Position numbers and translations under genes: made by a program. Source: Sulfurospirillum multivorans DSM 12446 (GTDB lineage Bacteria; Campylobacterota; Campylobacteria; Campylobacterales; Sulfurospirillaceae). From it: 64,000 bases of DNA. Of this stretch, positions 34,493-46,606 are shown in pieces. Numbering within the stretch: position 1 is the first letter of the stretch; each line of letters begins with the position of its first letter. Below the pieces are notes generated by a model. The model saw nothing but the letters and a program-made list of their open reading frames with translations. It made no database searches and had not been told where the DNA came from. The stretch covers positions 310,001 to 374,000 of the forward strand of contig NZ_CP007201.1 in the NCBI RefSeq assembly GCF_000568815.1, written 5' to 3'.

Positions 34493-35745
34493 TGAGCCAA
34501 ACGCTTAGTGTTTCAAGTTTAAACAATCAAGTCAAGTCTCTGCTTGAGACCACCTTTTTACATGTAAGCGTGGAAGGTGAGGTCTCAAGACCGACGTATC
34601 ACAGCTCAGGACATCTCTACTTTACCCTCAAAGATGCCGACTCTTCCATCTCCTGCGTGATGTTTAAAGGCAATACCAAAGCCTTAAAATTTCAAGTCGA
34701 AGAGGGCATGGCGGTGGTCGTTCATGGCTCGATTTCTGTTTTTTCACCGCGTGGAACCTACCAAATTAATTGTACATCCATGGAACCTTCCGGAAGTGGT
34801 GCTTTGGCTAAAGCGTATGAACAACTCAAAGTTAAACTTGGAGCGAAAGGCTACTTTGAAGCAGAGTGCAAAAAGCCACTGCCTCGTTTTGTGAACCACA
34901 TTGCGTTAGTCACTTCGGGTACGGGTGCTGCGCTGCAAGATATGCTGCGTGTTGCGACAAAACGTTGGCCGTTGGTGAAGATCACCCTGCTTGATACCCT
35001 TGTTCAAGGCGAAGGCGCAAAATTCTCCATCGAGGCGAACATTGCGCGTGCTGACGCTCTTGGGGCTGATGTTATTATTGTCGGGCGCGGTGGTGGAAGT
35101 GTGGAAGATTTGTGGGCGTTTAATGAAGAGATCGTGGCGGATGCTATCTTTACATGTAAAACACCGATTGTCTCAGCCGTAGGGCATGAGATAGACTATG
35201 TTATCAGCGATTTTGTGGCTGACATGAGAGCCCCAACGCCCTCGGCTGCGATAGAGATGATACTACCAGATAGTGTCGAGATGTTGCAACGCATCGATGG
35301 TTTGATGGAGCGCTACACACTTGTGTTTGGGCGAATCTTACGCTCCAAAGAGGAGAGTTTAACGCACCTAACACGCCTTTTTGCCAAACGTTCTATCGAT
35401 GAAAAACTCGCTTTATGGAAAAATGAGATAGTCATTTTACAGAGTCAATACAACGATAAAATAGCGCTTCTCTACCGTGAAAAATCACGTCACGTCACGC
35501 TACTCAAAGAGCAAATTTACTTTCAAACCAGACAAAATCTCGCCAAAAAAGAGCAACTGCTCTCCTCCTACACCATAGCGCTTAATTCCAAAGAGCCGAC
35601 GCGTGAACAAAAAGAGTGTTATGCGCAAATTGTTCAATCCGGTAAAAAAATTGCTCTTGAAAAAATCACAGAGGGTGATATTTTTGAACTGCAAACACCC
35701 CATACCATTGTAAAAGCAAAGGCATTAGAAAAAAAAGTGCTTTAG
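34492..35745 (+). CDS. xseA: Exodeoxyribonuclease VII large subunit
   Basis: A 417-residue nuclease subunit. An OB-fold tRNA_anti-like domain (VEGEVSRPTYHSSGHLYFTLKD) is followed by the nuclease core with VITSGTGAALQDM-like motif, IIVGRGGGSVEDLWAFN, PIVSAVGHEIDY and DMRAPTPSAA, and a coiled-coil tail. The enzyme degrades single-stranded DNA together with XseB, which is not seen here. It overlaps ubiE by one base (TAATG) and the convergent DUF683 gene by four. Palindromes at 34557 and 35149 code LHVS and FTCK. Confidence 0.93.
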   Translation: MSQTLSVSSLNNQVKSLLETTFLHVSVEGEVSRPTYHSSGHLYFTLKDADSSISCVMFKGNTKALKFQVEEGMAVVVHGSISVFSPRGTYQINCTSMEPSGSGALAKAYEQLKVKLGAKGYFEAECKKPLPRFVNHIALVTSGTGAALQDMLRVATKRWPLVKITLLDTLVQGEGAKFSIEANIARADALGADVIIVGRGGGSVEDLWAFNEEIVADAIFTCKTPIVSAVGHEIDYVISDFVADMRAPTPSAAIEMILPDSVEMLQRIDGLMERYTLVFGRILRSKEESLTHLTRLFAKRSIDEKLALWKNEIVILQSQYNDKIALLYREKSRHVTLLKEQIYFQTRQNLAKKEQLLSSYTIALNSKEPTREQKECYAQIVQSGKKIALEKITEGDIFELQTPHTIVKAKALEKKVL

Positions 35746-35930
35746 AGATTGTGTTGCGCTTTAAACGCCTCTGCTTCGTGAATCGCTGCAACAATTTTGG
35801 CGGAGAGTATGGGAAGCTCGTTGTATTTGACCCACAAGGTATCTTCAACAATATCGTGAATTTCACCTGCGATCTCAACGGCTAAACGTTTGAGTCTTGC
35901 TAACTCTTTTTTGAGCTCTTTTTCATCCAT
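35742..35930 (-). CDS. DUF683/CCE_0567-like small metalloprotein
   Basis: A 62-residue helical protein: DEKELKKELARLKRLAVEIA then EIHDIVEDTLWVKYNELP and KIVAAIHEAEAF. This pattern fits the small CCE_0567/DUF683 family, usually found near nitrogen-fixation genes. ATG 35930 is chosen because AAGGAG lies six bases upstream; a longer frame to 36011 lacks support. No nif gene is visible in this window. Adjacency to xseA suggested XseB, but the XseB motifs are absent. Confidence 0.65.
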   Translation of the reverse strand: MDEKELKKELARLKRLAVEIAGEIHDIVEDTLWVKYNELPILSAKIVAAIHEAEAFKAQHNL

Positions 35931-36089
35931 AGGGCACTCCTTACGTGACATTAGTGTTTCATTTGCAAGGAGTATTCCGCATGAGAGAATATTTTTTATA
36001 TTTTTTTGCATACACCATGACAGTTTTGAAACGTTTAACCGATATAGTGGCTGGTGCTTTTATTATGAGGATTATTGGGAGTAGGTGTA

Positions 36090-37142
36090 ATGCTAAACTT
36101 TTTTTACCACTTTTTTATCTCTAACCGCATGCCACTGAGTTCGTATGCAAGCAGGCAATATTCATTGGTGATGATATTTGCCACATTGGGTGCCGCCACA
36201 TTTGGCTTTTTCTTTTTTTACAACCTTTTGGTTCTGCACTATTACACAATCGCTCTAATCGATACGATCTGTTTTGCAACGTCGGTTGGTTCCATACTTT
36301 TTTTAAAGAAAACGCACAACATCGATCTGAGTAGAGTTTTTGTAACTGCCTACTTTTTTGTTTTTTTTGTTGTGTTTACCTACATTAATAAAAATGAGAG
36401 TTTTGGACTCATTTGGAACATCTTCTTTTGTATGATTGCCATCAATCTTAACGGGCATAAAAAAGGACTTTTTTATACGTTTGTGCTCTACGGCTATATC
36501 TTTTTGATGGCACATGAGGGCATTGGGGTGTGGCAAAATGGTCTTTGGGATAAGGTCGCTTTTTTTCGCTATGCTTTTTCAATGGTTCTCCTCACCTTTG
36601 TGGTCTATGTGATGGAATTAGCCTTGTATCGCTCGTACACGAAGCTTCAAAAATTAGCCGAAGAGGATGAGTTGACCCAGACGTATAATCGTCATAAATT
36701 ACGCGAAATCTTACAAGCGGAGATTGAGCGTGCAGGGCGTCATGATACGCTTTTATGCGTCGTCTTGTTTGATGTGGATAATTTTAAAAGCATCAATGAT
36801 ACGCATGGGCATAATACAGGCGATGCGATGCTTCAACTCCTTGCGAAAATTGTTAAAAACTCTATACGGGTGAATGACACCTTTGGGCGTTGGGGCGGAG
36901 AGGAGTTTTTGTTGGTACTGCCTCATATGAGCATAGAACAGGCGCAAAAGGCGTGTGAAAAGGTACGTCTTTTAATCGCGCAAAGTGTGTTTGAAAACGT
37001 CAGTGCGCTGACCTGCAGTTTTGGGTTGTGTGCGTATGAAAAGGGTATGAGTTTGGATGCGTTGGTTAACCGTTGCGATAAGGCAATGTACCAAGCGAAG
37101 TTGTTAGGCAAAAATTGTGTTAACGTTTTTGCTCAGTCGTAA
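36090..37142 (+). CDS. Membrane diguanylate cyclase
   Basis: A 350-residue protein with about six N-terminal membrane helices (residues 20-185) and a C-terminal GGDEF domain: DELTQTYNRHKL, FDVDNFKSINDTHGH, and the active-site signature WGGEEF. It should make c-di-GMP. No inhibitory RxxD site is evident just before GGEEF. ATG 36090 is chosen over an upstream TTG. It is followed after about 100 bases by another GGDEF gene. Confidence 0.88.
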   Translation: MLNFFYHFFISNRMPLSSYASRQYSLVMIFATLGAATFGFFFFYNLLVLHYYTIALIDTICFATSVGSILFLKKTHNIDLSRVFVTAYFFVFFVVFTYINKNESFGLIWNIFFCMIAINLNGHKKGLFYTFVLYGYIFLMAHEGIGVWQNGLWDKVAFFRYAFSMVLLTFVVYVMELALYRSYTKLQKLAEEDELTQTYNRHKLREILQAEIERAGRHDTLLCVVLFDVDNFKSINDTHGHNTGDAMLQLLAKIVKNSIRVNDTFGRWGGEEFLLVLPHMSIEQAQKACEKVRLLIAQSVFENVSALTCSFGLCAYEKGMSLDALVNRCDKAMYQAKLLGKNCVNVFAQS

Positions 37143-37245
37143 CCGCTTGCATCTTCTTATAAATATCATTCAGTTTTCTATTATTATTCGCACAGTAGAA
37201 TTGAGTAGGCATTTTTTGACGAATCGAGCCAAAAAAAGGCGTAAA

Positions 37246-40631
<3,386 letters not shown>

Positions 40632-40748
40632 TTATAGCAAAATTATAGTATTGAAGAGAAATAGGCAAATCTTAAAGCGTTTCATGCTAACACTATTTGA
40701 GCGTATGTGATAGAATTTTGTCTATAAAATATCTTTTTAGGAGTTACC

Positions 40749-41501
40749 ATGAAAATAGCATTGATTACCGGAGGAAGTAGAGGTTTAGGCAAAAGTATGG
40801 CGTTGCATTTGGCGCAAAAAGGGCATGATGTCATCATTACCTATCAGCATTCCAAAATTGAAGCACAAAATGTGGTGGATGAGATAGTCCAAGGCGGTCA
40901 AAAAGCAGCGTTGCTGCAACTGGATATCGCTCAAACAAAAATGTTTCCTCTGTTTTTAGAAGAGCTACAACTGCTCCTTGCTTCACAATGGAACACTCAT
41001 CGTTTTGATATTCTCATCAACAATGCAGGTATTGGGATTAACACGCCTTTTATGGAGACAACCGAAGAGCAGTTTGATACTTTGATGAACATTCATCTCA
41101 AAGGAACGTTCTTTTTTATTCAAACAGTGTTACCAATCCTCAATGATGGCGGTAGAATTCTCAATATCTCATCAGGCTTAGCCCGTTTTGTCATGCCAGG
41201 ATTTGCAGCGTATGCGATGATGAAAGGTGGCATTGAAGTTTTGACGCGTTATTTAGCGTTTGAATTGGGAAAACGTAACATCACCGTGAATGTTATAGCC
41301 CCCGGTGCGATTGCGACAGATTTTGGTGGCGGTGTGGTAAGAGACAATGCAAACGCAAATGCTTATATCGCGTCGCAAATTGCACTTGGTCGTGTAGGAC
41401 TTGCCGATGACATTGGTGCGGCGGTTTCCATGCTCGTATCGGATGATGCGCATTGGATCAATGGCGAACGCATCGAAGTTTCGGGTGGAATGCGTTTGTA
41501 G
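40749..41501 (+). CDS. Short-chain dehydrogenase/reductase, FabG-like
   Basis: A 250-residue classical SDR: TGGSRGLGKS nucleotide-binding motif (residues 7-16), NNAGIG, catalytic Ser in ISSG, Tyr-x3-Lys as YAMMK, and a C-terminal SGGMRL. It has FabG-like length, but an extra central segment (LASQWNTHRFD) and no fatty-acid context; it may act on another carbonyl compound. An AraC regulator follows 36 bases later, possibly controlling it. TTTTTAGGAGTTACC precedes the ATG. Confidence 0.85.
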   Translation: MKIALITGGSRGLGKSMALHLAQKGHDVIITYQHSKIEAQNVVDEIVQGGQKAALLQLDIAQTKMFPLFLEELQLLLASQWNTHRFDILINNAGIGINTPFMETTEEQFDTLMNIHLKGTFFFIQTVLPILNDGGRILNISSGLARFVMPGFAAYAMMKGGIEVLTRYLAFELGKRNITVNVIAPGAIATDFGGGVVRDNANANAYIASQIALGRVGLADDIGAAVSMLVSDDAHWINGERIEVSGGMRL

Positions 41502-41537
41502 TACAATAACACTCAAAAAGAGTCAAAAGGGTATTTC

Positions 41538-42437
41538 GTGCAAGTAAAACTAAGAGAACTCGCTGATTTACTTCAAAAAGAGACTTTACACGAAGGGCTC
41601 AATGCGACACGCATCGCTCATGTCAAGCTTTTCAAAGCCTCAAGTGTCACCGAAGCGTTGCATACAGTGTATGAGCCTTCACTCTTTATCATTGCTCAAG
41701 GGGCTAAAATCGTAATCTTGGGCGCTACTACTTATCGTTATGATGCTTCTTCGTATTTAGTCTCTTCGATGAATTTACCCATATCGGGGCAAATCATCGA
41801 GGCGTCTTTGGAAAAGCCTTTTTTGTCGATGCAACTGTGTTTTACGCCTGAGTCTATTTTTGACCTTGTATCTCAGTTGCCTTCTCACAAAGAAGAGGTA
41901 GCAAGAAGCCCTTTGGCAATGAGCGTTCACCACGTTACCGAAGAGCTGATTGATGCGGCGTTACGACTCGTAAAACTCCTTCACAAACATGAAGAGATTC
42001 CCATCTTAGCGCCACTGATTATCAAAGAGATTCTCTATCGATTGTTGCAAGGAGAATATGGTGTTATCTTACGGCAATTTGCATTGCATGGCTCTAACGC
42101 AAACCGCATTGCTCAGTCAATTGAGCTGATAACCTCAGATATTTCAGAGCCGTTGCGCGTCGAAGCCTTGTCGCAAAAAGTAGGCATGAGTGTCTCGGCT
42201 TTTCACAAACAGTTTAAACACGTAACAGCGATGAGTCCCATTCAGTACCAAAAACAGTTACGCTTGCAAAAAGCCCGCGAGCTGTTATTTACCAAGACGC
42301 ACGAAGTAGGTGAAGTGGCGTTTAATGTAGGCTATGAAAGTCCTTCGCAATTTAGCAGAGAGTATGCACGATTTTTTGGTCTTTCGCCTCAAAAAGACCT
42401 TATGAAATTTAAAATGGAAAGTTCTTGCAAAAGTTAA
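41538..42437 (+). CDS. AraC-family transcription regulator
   Basis: A 299-residue protein with an AraC N-terminal ligand domain (YEPSLFIIAQGAKIVILG) and two C-terminal helix-turn-helix motifs (VEALSQKVGMSVSAFHKQFK and VGEVAFNVGYESPSQFSREY). It starts with GTG behind AAAAGGGTATTTC. It probably regulates the SDR gene immediately upstream. The last codons and the TAA stop lie inside the end stem of repeat copy B (TTCTTGCAAAA/TTTTGCAAGAA). Confidence 0.88.
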   Translation: MQVKLRELADLLQKETLHEGLNATRIAHVKLFKASSVTEALHTVYEPSLFIIAQGAKIVILGATTYRYDASSYLVSSMNLPISGQIIEASLEKPFLSMQLCFTPESIFDLVSQLPSHKEEVARSPLAMSVHHVTEELIDAALRLVKLLHKHEEIPILAPLIIKEILYRLLQGEYGVILRQFALHGSNANRIAQSIELITSDISEPLRVEALSQKVGMSVSAFHKQFKHVTAMSPIQYQKQLRLQKARELLFTKTHEVGEVAFNVGYESPSQFSREYARFFGLSPQKDLMKFKMESSCKS

Positions 42438-42550
42438 TTTTGCAAGAAAAAAGCACCAAGGGTGCGTGGGCTTTCAGCCGATGAAAACCTAGTGTTAACG
42501 TAGCTTTCGAAGCTTAGCTTTGAAAGCGTGTCAAGAGTTCTGTAAGAACT
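42422..42550 (-). repeat. Structured dispersed repeat, copy B
   Basis: A 129-base element, the same length as copy A (10908-11036) and about 88% identical in inverted orientation. Read on the minus strand: GTTCT/AGAAC hairpin, TTGACACG, 23-nt hairpin (CTTTC pairs with GAAAG; AAGC pairs with GCTT), CTACGTTAACACTAGG, GGTTTTC/GAAAGCC hairpin, GCACC/GGTGC hairpin with TTTTTT after it, and a TTCTTGCAAAA/TTTTGCAAGAA stem. Relative to copy A, changes in the 23-nt stem are paired. It separates araC from the FMN riboswitch. Confidence 0.8.
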
Positions 42551-42594
42551 TTATAGATACAAGGGCGTGTGACATTTTTTAAGAAGAGTGGAGT

Positions 42595-42600
42595 TATACT
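42595..42600 (+). promoter_or_regulatory. Putative -10 element of the riboswitch-ribB transcript
   Basis: TATACT, 14 bases before the riboswitch; the -35 region around 42571 (TGACAT at 42570-42575) has plausible spacing of 19. Confidence 0.45.
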
Positions 42601-42613
42601 TTCATCGAAACTT

Positions 42614-42760
42614 ATTTCTCAGGGCAGGGTGCAACTCCCTACTGGCGGTAATCTTGTAACAAGGAGAGTCCGCGAGCGCTTTTACATGTAAAACGGTAAA
42701 AGGTCAAGCAGATTTGGTGTGATTCCAAAACCAACGGTTAAAGTCCGGATGAGAGAGAAT
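42614..42760 (+). ncRNA. FMN riboswitch (RFN element)
   Basis: The conserved blocks are in order: CTCAGGGCAGGGTG, CTCCCTACTGGCGGTAA, GAGTCCGCGAGCG, GGTCAAGCAGATTTGGTG, ATTCCAAAACCAACGGTTAAAG (in two parts) and AGTCCGGATGAGAGAGAA. It binds FMN and controls ribB downstream. The variable arm between CGAGCG and GGTCA holds a perfect TTTACATGTAAA (42681-42692). CAGGGCA (42620-42626) is complementary to TGCCCTG (42814-42820) in the leader, which could form the alternative pairing. Confidence 0.95.
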
Positions 42761-42833
42761 GTAGTGCATTATTGCCATTGTTGATGACAAAATCGTGTGT
42801 CTATATTTAAAGATGCCCTGATTCTGGTAAGTT

Positions 42834-42851
42834 TACTCATTCCTAGGAGTA
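42834..42851 (+). promoter_or_regulatory. Possible Shine-Dalgarno-sequestering hairpin of ribB
   Basis: TACTC (42834-42838) can pair with GAGTA (42847-42851), covering the TAGGAG ribosome-binding site before ATG 42856. There is no terminator between riboswitch and gene, so control at translation is likely. Confidence 0.45.
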
Positions 42852-42855
42852 ACCC

Positions 42856-43491
42856 ATGAATCAAATCTGTCGGGAATTTTCCCTTCACCACAATGTTAAG
42901 CAAGCCATCGCTTCGCTTCAAAACCACAACGGCGTGATCGTTATGGACAACTTCAACCGCGAAAACGAAGCGGACATCATCTTTGGTGCAGAATCTCTCA
43001 CTACAGAGCAAACCGCACTGCTGATACGCGAATGCAGTGGCATTGTCTGCCTCTGTTTACCCCATGAAAAAGTTGATGCACTCGATCTTCCGATGATGGT
43101 CACGCATAATCAGTCCAAATTTCAAACCGGTTTTACCATCTCCATCGAAGCCAAAGAGGGCGTAACCACCGGTGTGAGTGCGAAAGATCGCCTTACCACG
43201 ATTCAAGCGGCGATTCATCCAGAGGGTAAAACGAAGATCGTCTCGCCTGGGCATGTTTTTCCACTTCGCGCGAAAGAAGGTGGTGTGCTAGAACGTGATG
43301 GACACACCGAGGCTTCGGTGGATCTGATGCGTCTCTCTAATCTTTCACCCTATGCCGTTTTGTGTGAATTGACCAATCCTGATGGCACCATGATGGTGGG
43401 CGATGCGATTGATGAGTTTGCTGCAAAGCATGGATTGCCCATGGTGAGCATTGATGAGATTATTGCGTACCGAAAAGCGCATACACTCTAA
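42856..43491 (+). CDS. ribB: 3,4-dihydroxy-2-butanone-4-phosphate synthase
   Basis: A 211-residue enzyme that makes the four-carbon unit of riboflavin from ribulose 5-phosphate. Motifs: [20 protein letters not shown] (residues 29-47, metal-binding Glu), [41 protein letters not shown]. Length fits the monofunctional enzyme with no cyclohydrolase II domain. It is the only gene behind the FMN riboswitch and is followed by a hairpin. Confidence 0.95.
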   Translation: MNQICREFSLHHNVKQAIASLQNHNGVIVMDNFNRENEADIIFGAESLTTEQTALLIRECSGIVCLCLPHEKVDALDLPMMVTHNQSKFQTGFTISIEAKEGVTTGVSAKDRLTTIQAAIHPEGKTKIVSPGHVFPLRAKEGGVLERDGHTEASVDLMRLSNLSPYAVLCELTNPDGTMMVGDAIDEFAAKHGLPMVSIDEIIAYRKAHTL

Positions 43492-43499
43492 GCATTTCG

Positions 43500-43527
43500 C
43501 CGACATAGGTTTATTGATCTATGTCGG
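43500..43527. terminator. Bidirectional hairpin between ribB and lysR
   Basis: CCGACATAG (43500-43508) pairs perfectly with CTATGTCGG (43519-43527) around a 10-base loop. It lies just behind ribB, and the TAG stop codon of the convergent LysR gene is within the right arm. Confidence 0.6.
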
Positions 43528-44400
43528 GGTCATCTTTGAATGAACAAACTGTTTGAACTCTGTAAAAAGTCTGCTTTGGTATTTGCTCTTGTGGTAAATG
43601 AGGTAAAACGACCGATCAATCTTTAAATTGACAAGCTTCACCTCAAAAAGTTCACCACGTTTAAGCTCAGTGGCAACGGCAACTTTGGAGAGACAGGTGA
43701 TGGTTTGAGGATTGTTCAGCAGAATCGTTTTTGCCTCTTCAAACTCGGAAAACTCCATAAAAATCGTTAAATCTTTGACGATTTCTCCCAAAGCTTCTAA
43801 AAAAACTTCTCTCGTGCCTGAACCTTTTTCCCGTAAAATCCATTTTTTATGAAACAGCTCATCAATAAAAAAAGTCCCCTCCGCAAGGCAAGGATCACTA
43901 CTCACAACGATCAGTTGGTCATCGCCTATCACTTCTTTGTGCAGCTCTAGTTCATCACACGAAGACTCGATAAAACCGATGTCGATAGTAGCATTTTTAA
44001 CCATTTGGATGATCTGCGCCGAGTTTTGAATATCTTTGTGAATCTTCACATGCTCATGCTCTGCTAAAAAATCAAACACTATCTGTGGGGTAATAAAATC
44101 TCCAATCGTTTTACTCGAAGCGATCGTTAAAATACCCGATATTTTGGTATTTTTAAAAAAATCTTCTGCATCATTGAGCGCTAAAAAATGGGGTTGTGTT
44201 TTCTCTCGAAACAGTTTTCCCGTCTCACTGAGCACCAGTTTCTTCCCAATGCGATCAAAAAGAGGCTCACCGATGTTTGCTTCAAGCGATTTGATCGCTA
44301 AAGAGATCGCTGATTGCGTGATGCCAAGCTTTTGTGCCAAATTGGAGATGTGCGAATCTTCACAGAGATAATAAAAGAGTCTGAGTTCTTGAAAGGTCAT
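43519..44400 (-). CDS. LysR-family transcription regulator
   Basis: A 293-residue regulator: N-terminal helix-turn-helix (LAQKLGITQSAISLAIKSLEANIGEPLFDR) and a C-terminal periplasmic-binding-like effector domain. It is divergent from the YeiH gene with about 100 bases between them, the usual arrangement of a LysR regulator and its target. A role in controlling YeiH is inferred. The effector is unknown. Confidence 0.9.
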   Translation of the reverse strand: MTFQELRLFYYLCEDSHISNLAQKLGITQSAISLAIKSLEANIGEPLFDRIGKKLVLSETGKLFREKTQPHFLALNDAEDFFKNTKISGILTIASSKTIGDFITPQIVFDFLAEHEHVKIHKDIQNSAQIIQMVKNATIDIGFIESSCDELELHKEVIGDDQLIVVSSDPCLAEGTFFIDELFHKKWILREKGSGTREVFLEALGEIVKDLTIFMEFSEFEEAKTILLNNPQTITCLSKVAVATELKRGELFEVKLVNLKIDRSFYLIYHKSKYQSRLFTEFKQFVHSKMTPT

Positions 44401-44472
44401 AGCGCCTCATTGATTAAAAATATTTATGATTATAACGAATATAATTTATTTTACTTGTGAAGTGAATCGTTT

Positions 44473-44478
44473 TATAAT
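44473..44478 (+). promoter_or_regulatory. Putative -10 element for the yeiH-like gene
   Basis: TATAAT, 25 bases before ATG 44504, in the AT-rich divergent region with LysR (44401-44503). Confidence 0.45.
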
Positions 44479-44503
44479 CTCTAAAATCGTTTCAAGGATA
44501 ACC

Positions 44504-45532
44504 ATGTTTCAAAAAGAGCATCGCACTAATACGCTTAGTGGTATTTTATTGGTTGCACTTTTTGCGATGAGTGCGACCTATTTGGCGGAGTTTTCATTGT
44601 TTCAACGCCTTGGCATCAGTCCTTTGATTATTGGCATCGTTCTTGGGATGATCTATGCCAACACACTTCGTACAAAATTGCCCAAAGAGTGGGTTCCTGG
44701 CATTCAATATTGCACTAAAACTATTCTTCGAGCAGGCATCGTTTTATACGGTTTTCGCATCACCTTTCAAAACATCGAAGCCGTAGGTCTTGCAGGCATT
44801 GCAACGAGTGGTTTGGTGGTGAGCTCAACGTTTATTATCGGTTATTTTGTGGGGACACGATGGCTCAAATTAGACAAAGAGACGACGATCTTAACCAGTG
44901 CTGGAAGCTCCATTTGTGGCGCTGCTGCAGTACTTGCAACGGAGCCTGTACTGAACGCAGAGCCTTACAAAAGTGCTATCGCGGTTTCAACTGTCGTGGT
45001 GTTTGGAACGCTTGCGATGTTTTTCTACCCTTTTGCCTACAAATTTGGGGTCATTCCTTTTACTCCTGAGCAGATGGGCATTTACATCGGAGGAACCTTG
45101 CATGAAGTTGCACACGTTGTTGCCGCGGGGAATGCTGTAGGCGTGGAAGCCTCAAAGACAGCGGTCATTGTCAAAATGATACGGGTCATGATGCTCGCTC
45201 CTTTTTTAGTGATTTTGGGATTTTGGTTGGTTCAAACGTCGCATGCGCTGAGCCAAAAGCAAAAAAAGAAGATTACAATTCCTTGGTTTGCCGTCTTTTT
45301 TATCGGTGTTGCAGGGTTTAATTCGTTAAATTTTGTTCCACTCAATGCCATAGAATATATCAACGCCATCGATACCTTTTTACTGACTATGGCGATGAGC
45401 GCTTTGGGAATGGAGACGAGCATCGACAAGTTTAAAAATGTGGGTATGAAGCCGATCTATTTGGCGAGTATTTTATTTGCATGGTTGATGGTTGGAGGCT
45501 TTTACATCGTCAAATTTTCATTGATGTTATAA
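44504..45532 (+). CDS. YeiH/UPF0324 family membrane protein (putative sulfate exporter)
   Basis: A 342-residue membrane protein with about ten helices. Family motifs: [59 protein letters not shown] and SALGMETS. The family is annotated as a putative sulfate exporter; the substrate is not proven. ATG 44504 is selected because AAGGATAACC precedes it; an in-frame ATG at 44426 would extend into the lysR promoter region. Overlaps the convergent peroxidase gene by six bases. Confidence 0.88.
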   Translation: MFQKEHRTNTLSGILLVALFAMSATYLAEFSLFQRLGISPLIIGIVLGMIYANTLRTKLPKEWVPGIQYCTKTILRAGIVLYGFRITFQNIEAVGLAGIATSGLVVSSTFIIGYFVGTRWLKLDKETTILTSAGSSICGAAAVLATEPVLNAEPYKSAIAVSTVVVFGTLAMFFYPFAYKFGVIPFTPEQMGIYIGGTLHEVAHVVAAGNAVGVEASKTAVIVKMIRVMMLAPFLVILGFWLVQTSHALSQKQKKKITIPWFAVFFIGVAGFNSLNFVPLNAIEYINAIDTFLLTMAMSALGMETSIDKFKNVGMKPIYLASILFAWLMVGGFYIVKFSLML

Positions 45533-46003
45533 ATAGAGCAGAATGTCCACTTCTAAAGATTCTGGTTTGGTTGCTGGGGCAAAACGGTTGACAATAACGC
45601 CGCTTTTATCGACTAAAAATTTGGTGAAGTTCCATTTAATCGCTTCAATTCCCAAAAGCCCCTTTTGCGCCTCTTTAAGGTATTTGTAGAGTGGGTGAGC
45701 CTCTTCCCCGTTGACATCAATTTTAGCAAACATAGGAAAAGTAACACCATAATTGAGTGAGCAAAAGCTCTGGATTTCCTCTTCGCTCAAAGGCTCTTGA
45801 TTCATAAATTGATTGCACGGAAATCCCAAGATAACCAGCCCTTGGTCTTTGTACTTTTCATACAAACGCTCAAGCCCTTCGTACTGGCTCGTAAAGCCAC
45901 ATTTACTCGCCACATTCACGATGAGTAAAACCTTGTTTTTAAAGCTACTCATTGAGATGATTTCACCGCTAATCGTTTTCACTTCAAAGTCATAAATACT
46001 CAT
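45527..46003 (-). CDS. Glutathione peroxidase-family thiol peroxidase
   Basis: A 158-residue peroxidase. The active site is Cys (not selenocysteine) in [12 protein letters not shown], with Gln in GFPCNQF and Trp in KWNFTKFLV completing the triad. Bacterial members usually use thioredoxin rather than glutathione to reduce lipid or hydrogen peroxides. It follows the YeiH gene convergently. No regulatory site is evident. Confidence 0.92.
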   Translation of the reverse strand: MSIYDFEVKTISGEIISMSSFKNKVLLIVNVASKCGFTSQYEGLERLYEKYKDQGLVILGFPCNQFMNQEPLSEEEIQSFCSLNYGVTFPMFAKIDVNGEEAHPLYKYLKEAQKGLLGIEAIKWNFTKFLVDKSGVIVNRFAPATKPESLEVDILLYL

Positions 46004-46056
46004 AAAAGCTCCTTGTTTGACACAAACATGAAAAACAGAAAATTATAGCAAAGTTA

Positions 46057-46089
46057 TTGACAAGTAACGCTATATGCACTACAATTGTA
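46057..46089 (+). promoter_or_regulatory. Toxin-antitoxin promoter with overlapping palindromic operator
   Basis: TTGACA (46057-46062) and TACAAT (46080-46085) are separated by exactly 17 bases, the best sigma-70 promoter in the window. The -10 box is part of the palindrome TACAATTGTA (46080-46089), a likely operator for the ribbon-helix-helix antitoxin 25 bases downstream. Confidence 0.65.
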
Positions 46090-46113
46090 TCTACAAAATA
46101 AAAGGTGCTACGT

Positions 46114-46344
46114 ATGAAACAGGCTATTAATATACGTCTCGAAAAAGAGATGATTGACACATTGGATGAATATGCAGGTGAGCTGGATAAGAGTCGAACC
46201 AGTTTGATCGAAAAAGCAATTGAGCTTTACTTTGATACGCTCGATGAGATGGTGGCGGACAAACGCATCGACAATCTCAAAAGTGGCAAGTCAACCGTAA
46301 TCTCTTTGGGAGAGGTCTTTAAACAAGCAGGAATCAATGTATAA
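46114..46344 (+). CDS. Ribbon-helix-helix antitoxin (CopG type)
   Basis: A 76-residue protein: KQAINIRLEKEMIDTLDEYA (beta strand and helix of the ribbon-helix-helix fold), DKSRTSLIEKAIELYF, then a C-terminal toxin-binding tail. ATG 46114 is chosen behind AAAGGTGCTACGT; an upstream in-frame ATG at 46105 is less likely. It overlaps the toxin gene by eight bases, usual for type II toxin-antitoxin pairs. It probably binds the palindrome over its own -10 box. Confidence 0.88.
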   Translation: MKQAINIRLEKEMIDTLDEYAGELDKSRTSLIEKAIELYFDTLDEMVADKRIDNLKSGKSTVISLGEVFKQAGINV

Positions 46345-46588
46345 AGTCGCCTTTGAGCAAGATGCTCAAAAAGAGTTTTTGAAGCTTCAACAAAGCATTC
46401 AAACGTTTGTCGCCACAAAGATTTTAGAGCTCCAAGCAGGTAATTTTTTAGGCGATAAAGCACTCAAAGGTAAACACAAAGGCAAATTTAGAAAACGAGC
46501 TGGAGATTACCGCATTGTTTACCTCAAAGAAGGCGAGTTACTTGTTATTACGATCATCCGTGTGGCACATCGGAAAGAGGTTTACTAA
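46337..46588 (+). CDS. RelE/ParE-family toxin
   Basis: An 83-residue toxin with the RelE pattern: AFEQDAQKEFLKLQQSIQ, LKGKHKGKFRKRAGDYRIVYLKEGELLVITIIRVAHRKEVY. Arg/Lys residues before YRIVY and the C-terminal HRKEVY are typical of mRNA interferases of this family. The coupling with the antitoxin supports a functional pair. An AT-rich orphan gene follows 18 bases later. Confidence 0.9.
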   Translation: MYKVAFEQDAQKEFLKLQQSIQTFVATKILELQAGNFLGDKALKGKHKGKFRKRAGDYRIVYLKEGELLVITIIRVAHRKEVY

Positions 46589-46606
46589 ATTGAAGGGAAA
46601 TATATA

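Noticed and set aside
35742-36011. xseB (exonuclease VII small subunit) next to xseA
   Set aside because: The protein lacks the XseB pattern and is on the opposite strand; it fits the DUF683 family better, and the start at 35930 is supported by AAGGAG.
45527-46003. Selenocysteine glutathione peroxidase
   Set aside because: The active-site codon encodes Cys in ASKCGFT; there is no in-frame TGA.
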